Source: CAWFXC01 sp963819735 (GTDB lineage Bacteria; Actinomycetota; Acidimicrobiia; IMCC26256; DASPTH01). From it: DNA of 64,000 bases. The stretch covers positions 372,001 through 436,000 of the forward strand of contig CAWFXC010000001.1 of NCBI GenBank assembly GCA_963819735.1. Reading direction: 5' to 3'. Shown one piece after another: positions 1 to 8,406 of the stretch. Below the pieces are notes generated by a model. It was not told the DNA's origin. It saw nothing but the letters and a program-made list of their open reading frames with translations, and did no database searches. The position numbers and the translations under genes are program-made. Each line of letters opens with the position of its first letter. The stretch's first letter is position 1.

Positions 1-1
1 C

Positions 2-118
2 TGGTTCGCGTACGAAACCGTCGAGCGTCTCCACCCGGCGCTGAGCGTGGGTGCGAACGAGATCCAACGCACCACCATCGCGCAGGTCGGGCTCGGCCTC
101 CCGCTCGAACCGAGGTAG
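2..118 (+). CDS. Acyl-CoA dehydrogenase, C-terminal end (partial)
   Basis: The window opens inside a reading frame of 38 residues that ends at TAG 116-118. The tail contains GANEIQRTTIAQ followed by GLGLP, which is the usual ending of acyl-CoA dehydrogenases: the G-x-NEIQR segment lies near the flavin adenine ring and the last helix closes the C-terminal domain. Only this end is visible, so substrate class cannot be judged. The next gene starts 56 bases downstream on the same strand, so the two may be co-transcribed. Confidence 0.75.
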   Translation, partial: WFAYETVERLHPALSVGANEIQRTTIAQVGLGLPLEPR

Positions 119-173
119 CGCGCCCCGCGGGATCGCGAGCAAGATGCGCGTCCGATTCCGGAGGGAGCGCACC

Positions 174-1229
174 ATGGGGTATCGCGTCGTCGGCTGGTCG
201 ACCGGCTGGGTGGGGAAGCTGGCGATCCGGGCGATCGCCCGCCGCCCCGATCTCGAGTTGGTCGGTGTGTGGGTGCACAGCCCCGAGAAGGTCGGCGCCG
301 ACGCGGGGACCCTGGCCGGCATCGAGCCGATCGGGATCACCGCCACCGACGACGTCGACGCGCTCGTGGCGTTGAAGCCCGACTGCGTCTGCTACTCGGC
401 GTCGGGAGAAGGCATGGAGGCCGCGGTGGTCCCCGACCTCGTGCGCTTCCTCGAAGCCGGGATCAACGTGGTCACCGTGTCGATCGCGGGGCTGGTGCAC
501 CCCGCGGGCTACCACGCGGGCGTGCGCGCCACGCTCGAGTTGGCCGCGGCCAACGGCGGGGCGAGCCTCTACGCGTCGGGTATCGAGCCCGGCTTCGCCG
601 GCGACCAGCTCCCGCTCACGCTGCTCACGCTCTCCGACACCGTGCACACGGTGCGGACGCAGGAGATCTTCCTGTACCACGAGTACCCGGTGACGTTCAC
701 CATCTTCGACGTGTTCGGCTTCGGCAAGCCGCTCGAGTACGACGCGATCATGGCTACGAGCGGCGCGCAGGCCGGCACCTGGGGTCCGCCGGTGCGCATG
801 ATCGCCGATCGCCTCGGGGTCGAGCTCGACGAGATCCGTGAGACCTACGAGAAGGTGGTCACGCCCCGCCGGATCGACACCGCGGCGGGAGTGATCGAGG
901 CCGGCACCGTCGGCGCGGTGCGGTTCGAGACCATCGGGGTGGTCAACGGCCGCGACGCGATCGTGATCGAGCACGTGAACCGCATGGCCGACGATCTGGC
1001 GCCGGAATGGCCGAGCGGTCGACACGGCACCTACCGCGTGATCATCGAAGGCGTGCCCAATCTGCAGTGCGAGCTGACCATCGGTACGACCGAGACCGCG
1101 AGCGACGACGGCATGGTGGCCACCACCATGCGGATCGTCAACGCGATCCCCTACGTGTGCGAGGCGCCGGCCGGCCTGGTGAGCTCGCTCGATCTCCCGC
1201 TCACGACCCCACTCCACGCCCTCGACTGA
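174..1229 (+). CDS. Dihydrodipicolinate reductase-like NAD(P)-binding protein
   Basis: A 351-residue protein whose N-terminus (YRVVGWSTGWVGKLAI) is a Rossmann-type dinucleotide fold with a glycine-rich turn, followed by a second alpha/beta domain. The pattern matches actinobacterial proteins annotated as dihydrodipicolinate reductase-like or 2,4-diaminopentanoate dehydrogenase-like, which are generally not true DapB. An upstream in-frame start exists at 51, but the ATG at 174 is preferred because GAGGGAG sits just before it and the Rossmann motif starts at once. The substrate is unknown. It follows an acyl-CoA dehydrogenase, suggesting a fatty-acid or steroid-like catabolic setting (inference). 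Confidence 0.7.
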   Translation: MGYRVVGWSTGWVGKLAIRAIARRPDLELVGVWVHSPEKVGADAGTLAGIEPIGITATDDVDALVALKPDCVCYSASGEGMEAAVVPDLVRFLEAGINVVTVSIAGLVHPAGYHAGVRATLELAAANGGASLYASGIEPGFAGDQLPLTLLTLSDTVHTVRTQEIFLYHEYPVTFTIFDVFGFGKPLEYDAIMATSGAQAGTWGPPVRMIADRLGVELDEIRETYEKVVTPRRIDTAAGVIEAGTVGAVRFETIGVVNGRDAIVIEHVNRMADDLAPEWPSGRHGTYRVIIEGVPNLQCELTIGTTETASDDGMVATTMRIVNAIPYVCEAPAGLVSSLDLPLTTPLHALD

Positions 1230-1242
1230 CGCCCGCCCCACC

Positions 1243-1292
1243 GAACATCTCGGAGTACACCCTCATCGGTGTACGTCAACTCCGAGATGTTC
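1243..1292. repeat. Long palindrome (dispersed repeat copy 1), possible bidirectional terminator
   Basis: GAACATCTCGGAGT at 1243-1256 is exactly inverted at 1279-1292, and an inner ACACC/GGTGT pair extends the stem around a CTCATC loop, leaving a small bulge. It lies between convergent genes (stops at 1229 and 1363). The same arm recurs at 49890-49939, again between convergent genes. There is no clear T-tract. Confidence 0.8.
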
Positions 1293-1303
1293 CCGGGTTG
1301 GAG

Positions 1304-1361
1304 GCGGATCGGGTTGGCGGCGGATCGGGTTGGCGGCGGATCGGGTTGGCGGCGGATCGGG
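1304..1361. repeat. 16-bp tandem repeat, about 3.6 copies
   Basis: The unit GCGGATCGGGTTGGCG starts at 1304, 1320, 1336 and 1352 with exact 16-base periodicity, the last copy being incomplete. It fills the space between the palindrome and the stop codon of the minus-strand gene ending at 1363. No coding role is apparent. Confidence 0.85.
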
Positions 1362-1362
1362 G

Positions 1363-2385
1363 TCAGCGGGTGTTGAGCGGGCCCGAGTAGGCGGCGGCGA
1401 TGGCGGCGGAGAACGCGGGGTCGCCGATCGGGTCCTCGGTCGGCGGCAGCGGGACGCCGCGGGCTTCGCAATCGGCCCGCCACATCGCGTGCACCTGCTC
1501 GAACGTGATGTCGTCGACGTGCTCGTCGTAGACGCGCGCGTCATCGGCATCGTGGAAGCACTCGGCCTTCCACGAGATGCTGATACGGATCTGGTCGGGC
1601 GCGTACTCCGCGAACTCGCGATCGTCCTTGTTGATCCGCCACCGACGATCGGCGCCGAAGTCGAGGAGCGAGTCGATCGGCACCATCGCGTCGAGCACGT
1701 TCGCGGGGCCACCGTCGCCCACGGCTTCGACGCGATGGAACATGAAGTCGTTGTCGCCCACCACCGCGGTGTTCGACGGCGGCTCGATGGTGATCTCGGG
1801 CGCGTCGGCGCCGTCGGGCCAGTAGCTGAACCCACCGTTGGGGCCGTCGTAGTACCACGCCACTGCGGTGGCCATCTTCACCCGCCACCGTTCGAACAGA
1901 CCGGACGCCGCCATGCCACTCACCACCCACGCGGGATAGTCGGCGCGTTGGACGCCGCGGAACGTGGGGACGTCGGTGTGCTTGCGGTTCTGGGGCATCG
2001 GCGCGGTGAGGTTCGAGTAGACGATCTGCGGCCGCACGATCTCGGCGTCGAACACCGTGCGCGCCGCCTCGATCAGCCGCTCGTTGTGGAGCACGGCGTC
2101 GACCCCGTCGATGTGGGGTTGCCCGGCGAACGCCCAGTTGCCGCGGTAGATGGGCATAGTCAGGAACTCGGTGCCCTGCACCACCCCGACCGCGTCGGGC
2201 GAACCGGAGGTGGCGGCGTCGCGGTAGGCCTGCATCGATGCCGCGAACTCGGCCAACATGAGCACGTGCGCGTAGGGACCGTTGCGCTCGCAGAGTTGCC
2301 ACGCGAGTGCCGCGTCGTCGAGCACCGCGTCGACGGTGACGGGAGGACGCGGTGCGGCGTCGATCAGCGTGTCGTTCGCAGCCAT
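1363..2385 (-). CDS. Putative Fe(II)/2-oxoglutarate-dependent oxygenase-like protein
   Basis: A 340-residue protein not assigned to a named family. It shows the order of residues expected of a 2-oxoglutarate oxygenase: H136-T-D138 (KHTDVPTFRG), a distal His near 217 (FMFHRVEAVG), and an R-x-S at 267-269 (IRISISW) that could bind the 2-oxoglutarate carboxylate. A perfect AGGAGG lies just upstream of the ATG at 2385, so the start is well supported. It is the last gene of the minus-strand molybdenum hydroxylase cluster, 54 bases after the large subunit. The oxygenase reading is inference from motif spacing. A non-enzymatic beta-barrel protein is the alternative. Confidence 0.55.
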   Translation of the reverse strand: MAANDTLIDAAPRPPVTVDAVLDDAALAWQLCERNGPYAHVLMLAEFAASMQAYRDAATSGSPDAVGVVQGTEFLTMPIYRGNWAFAGQPHIDGVDAVLHNERLIEAARTVFDAEIVRPQIVYSNLTAPMPQNRKHTDVPTFRGVQRADYPAWVVSGMAASGLFERWRVKMATAVAWYYDGPNGGFSYWPDGADAPEITIEPPSNTAVVGDNDFMFHRVEAVGDGGPANVLDAMVPIDSLLDFGADRRWRINKDDREFAEYAPDQIRISISWKAECFHDADDARVYDEHVDDITFEQVHAMWRADCEARGVPLPPTEDPIGDPAFSAAIAAAYSGPLNTR

Positions 2386-2439
2386 CGCGGGGCGCCTCCT
2401 GCCGGGTTCGGTTCCCCCTGAAGGTACCCCGTGCCCGTG

Positions 2440-4733
2440 CTACTGCGTGCCCGTGATGTCGCCGGGCCGCACCGGCACGCGGGTGAGCGCCACCCCGGTG
2501 GCGGCGCGGATCGCCCCGACCACCGCCGGGGTCGACGAGATGGTCGGCGGCTCACCCACACCCTTGGCCCCGAACGGCGCGCCCGGTTCCGGCTCCTCGA
2601 TGAGCACCATGTCGACCCCCGGCGCGTCGAGGGCGGTCGGGATGAGGTAGTCGGTGAAGCTCGGGTTGCGGACGACACCGCCGTCGACGATCAACTCCTC
2701 CATCACCGCGAGCCCCACGCCCTGCGCGATCCCGCCCTCGACCTGCCCGACGACCTGCAGTGGGTTCAGCACCTTGCCGACATCCTGCGCGGTCGCCAGG
2801 TGCACGACGCGCACCAGGCCCAGCTCGGGGTCGACGTCGACGACGGCGCGGTGCGCCGCGCACGCGAACGACACGTGGGCGTTGCCCTGGCCGTCGGCGT
2901 TCAACGGGTACGTGACCTGATGATGGAAGTGCTCGGTGGCGGCGAACTCCTCCCCTGGCGCGGCGTCGGCCACCGCCACGTCCACCGCTCCGTCGAGAGT
3001 GCGGATGCGACCGTCGACGATGTCGAGCTCACGGGGCGACAGCCCGTGTTCGCGCGCCACGCGCTCGACGACCTGTGCGCGCACCGTGCGGCACGCCTGC
3101 TCGACCGCACCGCCCGACATCATCGTCTGGCGACTCGCCGACGTCGACCCTGCCGATCCGATCGACGTGTCGGCCGGCGCGACGAACGCGTCGTCGACCC
3201 CGAGGATGGTACGGGCGAACTGCTGCGCCAGCGTCACGAAGCCCTGCCCCACCTCGGCGGCCGCGCAGGTGATCGTGGCCACACCGTCGAGGAGATGACA
3301 GCGTGCGACCGAGGAGTCGTCGTACCCCTCGGCGTACATGAGGTTCTTGAAGCCGACCGCGAACCCCACGCCGCGTCGCACGTCGATCGCGTCGGTGGTG
3401 CGTCCGGCGCCCCCGGGCCGGGCCAGTGGATCGTCGAGTGGTGCCCGCGGCAACGGGAGCGCGGCGCACGCGCGGATCACCTCCGCCACCGGAAGCGTCC
3501 CGTCGATTCGTTGACCGGTCAGCAGCTCGTCGCCCGGCGCCAACGCGTTGTGCAACCGGAGCTCGATCGGGTCGACACCACACGCCGCGGCCAGCCGGTC
3601 CATCTGTGCCTCGTGCGCGAACGCGACCTGCACCGCGCCGAATCCGCGCATCGCGCCGCACGGCGGATTGTTGGTGCGCACACCGAACGCCTCCACGCGC
3701 GCGTTCGGTACGCGGTACGGCCCGGCCGAGAAGCACGCGGCGTTGGCGGTCACGTGGAACGACGACGACCGGTACGCACCACCGTCGAGCACGATGCGGG
3801 TCTCGAAGCTCGTGAGCGTGCCGTCGGGCTCCGCGCTGTGGCGCATCCAGATCCGCGCCGGATGACGGTGGACGTGACCGAGGAACGACTCGCGCCGTGA
3901 GTACACCATCTTGACCGGGCGCCCGGTGTGCAGGGCCAGCAGACACGAGTGGATGTGCAGGCTGACGTCTTCGCGCGCGCCGAACGCACCGCCCACTCCC
4001 CCGAGGGTGAGGCGAACCAATTCCTCGGGCAGGCCGAGACACTCCGCCACCTGCTCCCGATCGTTGTGCAGCCACTGCGTCGACACGATCAGGTCGACCC
4101 CGCCGTCGTCGGCCGGAATCGCCAGTCCCGCCTCGGGACCCATGAACGCCTGGTCCTGCATCCCGATCTCGTAGGTACCCTCCACGACAATCGGGCCGCA
4201 CGCGTCGGGATCGCCCCGGTTGATCACGAGGTGGCGGAAGACGTTGCCGTCGGGGTGGATCGGGGCGGCCGCGGCCGACAACGCGGGATCGGTCAGCGGC
4301 TCGAGCACCTCGTAGTCGACGACGATCGCTTCGCAGGCCCGGCGCGCGGTGTCGGGATGGTCGGCGGCGACGGCGGCGACCGGCTCGCCCGCGTAGCGGA
4401 CCATGTCGTCGGCGAACACCGCCTGGTCGCGATGCTCGAGGCCGTAGCGGTTCCGGCCCGCCAGGTCGGCGGCGGTGAGCACCGCACTGACGCCCGGGAT
4501 CGCCGCGCGCGGCGGTCACGTCGATCCCGCGTACCGCGCGCCGACGGATGCGGCGAGCGCAGGGTCTGGCCCCACAACATCCGCTCGGCCCACAGATCGC
4601 CGGCGAACGCGAATTCCCCGCGTACCTTCGGCACGCCGTCGGGTCGGGGGGCCGATTCGCCGACTCGTCCGCCCGCGCCCGGCTTGGTCGTGGTCGTGGT
4701 GTTGGTCGTGGTCGTGGTGTTGGTCGTCGTCAT
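2440..4733 (-). CDS. Xanthine dehydrogenase-type molybdopterin-binding large subunit (two apparent frameshifts)
   Basis: Large subunit of a molybdenum hydroxylase that would oxidise a purine or other heterocycle, passing electrons to the [2Fe-2S] and FAD subunits. Recognisable segments are GGVGGAFGARED, PPCGAMRGFGAVQ (molybdopterin contact) and near the C-terminus GVGEPP with the catalytic Glu. The N-terminus is odd: MTTTNTTTTTNTTTTTK is encoded by an 18-base repeat. The frame changes twice around 4508-4545, in GCGCGCG and GCCGCGCGCGGCG runs: LRSPHPSAR, then RGIDVTAAR, then IPGVSAVLTAADL are each in a different frame. The length of 2294 nt equals 3n+2, as two extra bases would give. ATG 4733 overlaps the upstream stop as ATGA. 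Either sequencing errors or a broken gene. Confidence 0.85.
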
Positions 4734-5227
4734 GCCGGCGCTCCCGAACCGGACGCGTCCGCCCCGACCGCGGCCCGGATCGCCGCGAACACGCGCCCGT
4801 AGCCCGTGCACCGGCACAAGTTTCCCGAGATCGCCTCCCGCACCGCGAGGTCGTCGGGATCCGCGTCGCGCGCGAGCAGATCGTGGACCGCCATGACCAG
4901 ACCCGGGGTGCAGAACCCGCACTGCACCGCGCCTTCGTCGACGAAGGCGCGCTGCACGGTGGTGAGCGCGCCGCGCTCATCGGGTTGCAGCCCTTCCGGG
5001 GTGACGACCTCGGCCCCCGCCGCGGCCGCGCCGAGCACCAGGCACGCGCACACGAGCACGCCGTCGACCGACACCGAGCACGACCCGCACTCGCCCTGTT
5101 CGCATCCGGCCTTGGCGCCGGGCAGGCCCAACCGTTCGCGCAGCACATAGAGCAGGCTCTCGCCCACGCACGAGTCGCGGACGTCGCAGTCTTCGCCGTT
5201 GACCCGCAGCACATACGACTCGCTCAC
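4730..5227 (-). CDS. Xanthine dehydrogenase-type [2Fe-2S] subunit
   Basis: A 165-residue iron-sulfur subunit of usual length. The N-terminal plant-ferredoxin-type cluster is GCEQGECGSCSV with a further Cys in VCACLV, and the C-terminal helical domain has CGFCTPG and NLCRCTGY, the second cluster. It carries electrons from the molybdenum centre to FAD. The start is taken at GTG 5227, which overlaps the FAD-subunit stop as GTGA. A longer upstream reading exists but codes for an arginine-rich shadow sequence. The gene stops in an ATGA overlap with the large subunit, so the three subunits are translationally coupled. Confidence 0.93.
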   Translation of the reverse strand: MSESYVLRVNGEDCDVRDSCVGESLLYVLRERLGLPGAKAGCEQGECGSCSVSVDGVLVCACLVLGAAAAGAEVVTPEGLQPDERGALTTVQRAFVDEGAVQCGFCTPGLVMAVHDLLARDADPDDLAVREAISGNLCRCTGYGRVFAAIRAAVGADASGSGAPA

Positions 5228-6078
5228 GACACCGACCGCCGCAAGGCGCGCCGCGCCAGCACCCCGACCGCGTGACGGCGGTAGGCGGCGCGCCCGCGGT
5301 GGTCGTCGATGGGTCGGGCCGCGCCTTGCACCATCGCACCGAATTCGGACACGTCGGACGCGTCGCGCACGGCGACACGATCGGGCTCCCACTGCAGGCG
5401 GTCCGCCAACCACGCTGAGGCTTCCGGGGCGTCGAGTGCGACCGGCCCCACCGATCCGAGCCCGATGCCGACGGTTCGCCGATCGAGGTCGAGCACCAGC
5501 GCCACCGACGCCACCGCGATCACCATCGCGTTGCGCACCCCGACCTTGAGGTAGTGCTGCGGCCCTCGCCGGATCGGGACGCGCACGCCGACGATCAACT
5601 CTCCCGGACCGAGTCGGGTGCGCTTCGGGCCGACGAGGAAGTCACCGAGCGGTTCGATCCGTCGCCCGGCCTCACCCGCGGCGGCGATCACGACCGACGC
5701 GCCGAGCGCGCGCAGGACGGGCAGCGTGTCCCCCGCCGGTGACGCCGTCGCCAGGTTGCCACCGATGGTCCCGGCGTTGCGGATCTGCGGCGAACCGACG
5801 GTGCGCGCCGCCGACGCCAGCGCCAGCGAGTAGCTCGCCACCGTCGGGTCCATGAGCTCGGTGTACGTGGTCGCGGCACCGAGGAACAGATCGCCGTCTT
5901 CGATGCGGCGCACCCGGAGCTCCTCGACGTCGCGCAACGCGACGACGCGATCGACGCGCCGCAGCCCCTCGTTCACTGCGACCATCAGATCGGTGCCGCC
6001 CGCGAGCACGACACTGGCGGGCTCGTCGGCGAGCAACGAGAGCGCTTCGTCGAGCGAACGGGGCAGGAGCACGGACAT
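5224..6078 (-). CDS. Xanthine dehydrogenase-type FAD-binding subunit
   Basis: A 284-residue CoxM/XdhB-like FAD subunit. The motifs VLAGGTDLMV and TIGGNLATASPAGD are the two flavin pyrophosphate-binding loops of this family, and the C-terminal domain follows after about residue 175. It is the first gene of the three-subunit set, in the order FAD, [2Fe-2S], Mo. A conserved dyad (6101-6117) and a small hairpin lie just upstream of its ATG. With adenine, guanine-type and adenosine deaminases nearby, the likely reaction is hypoxanthine/xanthine to urate, although this subclass also includes other heterocycle hydroxylases. Confidence 0.9.
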   Translation of the reverse strand: MSVLLPRSLDEALSLLADEPASVVLAGGTDLMVAVNEGLRRVDRVVALRDVEELRVRRIEDGDLFLGAATTYTELMDPTVASYSLALASAARTVGSPQIRNAGTIGGNLATASPAGDTLPVLRALGASVVIAAAGEAGRRIEPLGDFLVGPKRTRLGPGELIVGVRVPIRRGPQHYLKVGVRNAMVIAVASVALVLDLDRRTVGIGLGSVGPVALDAPEASAWLADRLQWEPDRVAVRDASDVSEFGAMVQGAARPIDDHRGRAAYRRHAVGVLARRALRRSVS

Positions 6079-6100
6079 GGCCCATCAGGCTCGCCGCCGA

Positions 6101-6137
6101 TTCAACAAACCGTCAACGCGGAGCGATGAACGCTCCG
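6101..6137. promoter_or_regulatory. Candidate operator dyad and hairpin upstream of the xanthine dehydrogenase operon
   Basis: TTCAACAAACCGTCAAC at 6101-6117 lies 23 bases before the FAD-subunit start. Related elements occur at 8381, 14067 and 21601. Read on the minus strand it contains TTGACG, which could act as a -35 box. Next to it CGGAGCG-ATGAA-CGCTCCG (6119-6137) can form a 7-bp hairpin, possibly ending the upstream gene or part of the control region. Confidence 0.45.
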
Positions 6138-6157
6138 TGAACTACGCGGGGTCAGGG

Positions 6158-6391
6158 TCAGATGCGGCTGATCTGGACCGAGACGCGCGTGGCACCGGCG
6201 GCGAACGCCGCCCGCGTGGCCGCGTCGACCGCGGCGAGCACACTCTCGTCGGCCCCTTCGCCCGACGTTCCGAAGGGGCCCACGTCGACGGTGAGTCCGC
6301 GCCCGCCGACCGCGTCGATCGCCGCGTGCACGTGCGGGCCCGGCGCGCCGGGCACGAACGGTTCGACGGTGAATTCAGCACGCAACGTCAC
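6158..6391 (-). CDS. YkoF/MTH1187-like thiamine-binding family protein
   Basis: A 77-residue protein with the pattern AEFTVEPFVPGAPGPHV, then LTVDVGPFGTSGEG, then AAFAAGATRVSVQI. This beta-alpha-beta arrangement matches the small ferredoxin-fold family (MTH1187/YkoF-like, DUF77) known to bind thiamine or related pyrimidines. The start is GTG 6391 with no clear ribosome-binding site. It sits between an HTH regulator and the xanthine dehydrogenase operon on one strand. Because the ABC solute-binding protein at 12955 is of the NMT1/THI5 pyrimidine-binding type, this protein may belong to the same ligand system (inference). Confidence 0.7.
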   Translation of the reverse strand: MTLRAEFTVEPFVPGAPGPHVHAAIDAVGGRGLTVDVGPFGTSGEGADESVLAAVDAATRAAFAAGATRVSVQISRI

Positions 6392-6478
6392 GGTCGATCA
6401 CAGTAACCGCACTCGTCGCTGACCGGACACAGTGCACCGCGCTCGCGCACCTGACGTCGTGCACCGCGCGGTCGCGCG

Positions 6479-6838
6479 TCAGCCGTCGACCGCGTTCAGA
6501 TAGTTGTAGATGGTGAAGCGGCTCACGCCCATCGCCTCGGCCACCGCTTCGACCGACCGCCGCAGATCGAACGCACCGCGGTCGCCGAGAAGGAGCACCG
6601 CCGCCTGCTTGTCCTCGCGTGACAGATCGTGGAGCGGCGCGCCGAGCTCCTGTTCCACCGCCGAGATCATGCGGTCGAGCGTGCCCTGCACCCCGGGCAG
6701 TCGCATGCCCCCGACGAGCTCGCCCTCCCAGTGCAGCGGGATGTCGCGCAACTGCACGCGCGTCGCCGGCACCAGCGTTGCCCCCAGCGCCGATGCGACC
6801 GGCTCCAACGCGACCAACAACGGGTGACGGGCGGGCAC
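6479..6838 (-). CDS. HTH_22 (YheO-like) transcriptional regulator
   Basis: A 119-residue protein. The C-terminal half, DKQAAVLLLGDRGAFDLRRS followed by VEAVAEAMGVSRFTIYNYLN, is a YheO-type HTH_22 DNA-binding domain, with GVSRFTIYNYL as recognition helix. The N-terminal 60 residues are too short for a full YheO PAS domain. It is 30 bases downstream of the 8-oxoguanine deaminase and upstream of the xanthine dehydrogenase genes, so it is the natural candidate for local regulator of purine breakdown (inference). No coding frameshift is visible. Confidence 0.75.
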   Translation of the reverse strand: MPARHPLLVALEPVASALGATLVPATRVQLRDIPLHWEGELVGGMRLPGVQGTLDRMISAVEQELGAPLHDLSREDKQAAVLLLGDRGAFDLRRSVEAVAEAMGVSRFTIYNYLNAVDG

Positions 6839-6868
6839 GGGCGGGAGCGTACTGTGCGACCCGTCGGT

Positions 6869-8296
6869 TCATGCGCCCTGGATCCGCGCGCTGATCACGC
6901 GGTGTCGGCCGAGCATCTCCTCGACGCCGCCGACAGTGAGGAGGCCGTCCTCAACCAGGGTTCGGCCCTGGACGACGGTGTGACGGGCCGAGACCGGGCC
7001 GCACCGCAACCACGCCTCGATCGGGTCGCTCAAGGCCCCGGCAAACGCCACTCCTTCCAATGGCCAGCACACGAGGTCGCCGACCGCGCCGGGGGCGAGC
7101 ACGCCGAGCTCGCCGGTGCGTCCGAGACAACCGGCGGATCCACGCGTCGCGATCTCCAGCGCGTCGCGGGCACCCATCGCCTGCGGTCCGCGGCGCATGC
7201 GCCCGAGCAGCAACGCGTTCCGGGCCTCCATCCACAACGACGCGCTGTCGGTCGAAGCCGAACCGTCGCAGCCCAGACCGACGGGAACCCCGGCGGCGCG
7301 CAGCTCGGCGACCGGCGCCATGCCTCCGCCCCCGATCATCATGTTCGAGCTCGGGCAATGGGCCACGCCGGTCCCCCACTTCCCGAGTCGCGCCACCTCT
7401 TCGGCGTTGGGATAGATGCAGTGCGCGACCCACGAACGGTCGCTGCCCCACCCGACGTCCTCGAACAATTCGATGGTGCGACAGCCGTAGACCTCCTCGG
7501 CGTAGGTGTCCTCGTCGGGGTCCTCGGCCAGGTGGGTGTGCAGACGCACGTCGAGCCGTTCCGCGAGCTCCGCGGTCGCCCGCATCAACTCGGCGGTGAC
7601 CGAGAACGGCGAACACGGGGCGAGTGCCACGCGCACCATCGCGCCCCACGCCGGGTCGTGGTGCGCCGCCACCAGCCGCTCGCTGTCGGCGAGGATCTCG
7701 TCGTGGTCCTGCACCACGGAGTCCGGAGGGAGACCGCCGTCCTTCTGCGAGCGGCTCATCGAACCCCGTGTCGGATGGAACCGGAACCCGAGCTCGCGCG
7801 CGGCCGCGATCTCCGCGCTGATCAGATCGCCACCGTCGCGCGGATGCACGTAGAGGTGATCGGTCGACGTCGTGCACCCTCCGAGCGCGAGCTCGGCGAG
7901 GCCGACCCATGCCGACACGTACGCCGCCTCCTCGTCGAGCAGGGCCCACCGCGGGTAGAGCGTCGTGAGCCACTGGAACAGCGTGCCGTTCACCGCGGGG
8001 CGGTAGCTGCGCGTGAGGTTCTGGTAGATGTGGTGATGCGTGTTGATGAGGCCGGGTGTCACCAGGCACCCGTCGGCCCGCAGCACGCGTCGCGCCGGCG
8101 GCACCGGATCCGCCGACGTCCCGACCGCCTGCACCAATCCGTCCGTGATGGCCACCCAGCCCCCCGCGAGCTCGCGGCGCTCGTCGTCGACGGTGGCGAC
8201 CAGCTCGGCGCCGGTCACGACCAGGTCGACGACGGGATCACCGGGCGCGACGTCGGACCTGTCGCCCGCCACGTCGAGAGAAGGAGCAGGGGTCAT
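6869..8296 (-). CDS. 8-oxoguanine deaminase (ATZ/TRZ-type amidohydrolase)
   Basis: A 475-residue cytosine/guanine-deaminase-like amidohydrolase. Metal-site motifs are NTHHHIYQNLTR, HTHLAED, VAHC and GLGCDGSASTDS. The stretch NTHHHIYQNLTRSY and the CDGSASTD loop are typical of bacterial 8-oxoguanine deaminase, which turns 8-oxoguanine into urate and ammonia. Related members deaminate guanine or triazines. ATG 8296 is chosen because MTPAP precedes the beta-sandwich domain; longer starts at 8365 add low-complexity sequence. Its product would feed the HpxO pathway at 61.7 kb. It is divergent from a 2-oxoglutarate oxygenase gene. Confidence 0.85.
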   Translation of the reverse strand: MTPAPSLDVAGDRSDVAPGDPVVDLVVTGAELVATVDDERRELAGGWVAITDGLVQAVGTSADPVPPARRVLRADGCLVTPGLINTHHHIYQNLTRSYRPAVNGTLFQWLTTLYPRWALLDEEAAYVSAWVGLAELALGGCTTSTDHLYVHPRDGGDLISAEIAAARELGFRFHPTRGSMSRSQKDGGLPPDSVVQDHDEILADSERLVAAHHDPAWGAMVRVALAPCSPFSVTAELMRATAELAERLDVRLHTHLAEDPDEDTYAEEVYGCRTIELFEDVGWGSDRSWVAHCIYPNAEEVARLGKWGTGVAHCPSSNMMIGGGGMAPVAELRAAGVPVGLGCDGSASTDSASLWMEARNALLLGRMRRGPQAMGARDALEIATRGSAGCLGRTGELGVLAPGAVGDLVCWPLEGVAFAGALSDPIEAWLRCGPVSARHTVVQGRTLVEDGLLTVGGVEEMLGRHRVISARIQGA

Positions 8297-8380
8297 CGGG
8301 CCATGGGACCGCGACGACGCGCGGCCCGTCAACTCGGGTGGGCATGATTCATGGAGCCGTGACACAGCGGCAAAACCCTG

Positions 8381-8397
8381 GTCAACCGATTGTCGAG
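8381..8397. promoter_or_regulatory. Candidate operator dyad in the 8-oxoguanine deaminase/oxygenase divergent region
   Basis: GTCAACCGATTGTCGAG has the half-sites TCAAC and GTCGA spaced by five bases, like TTCAACGGTTTGTTGAA at 14067. It lies 85 bases upstream of the deaminase start and 10 bases before the oxygenase start, overlapping the latter's leader. Confidence 0.4.
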
Positions 8398-8406
8398 CAT
8401 GGAGAG

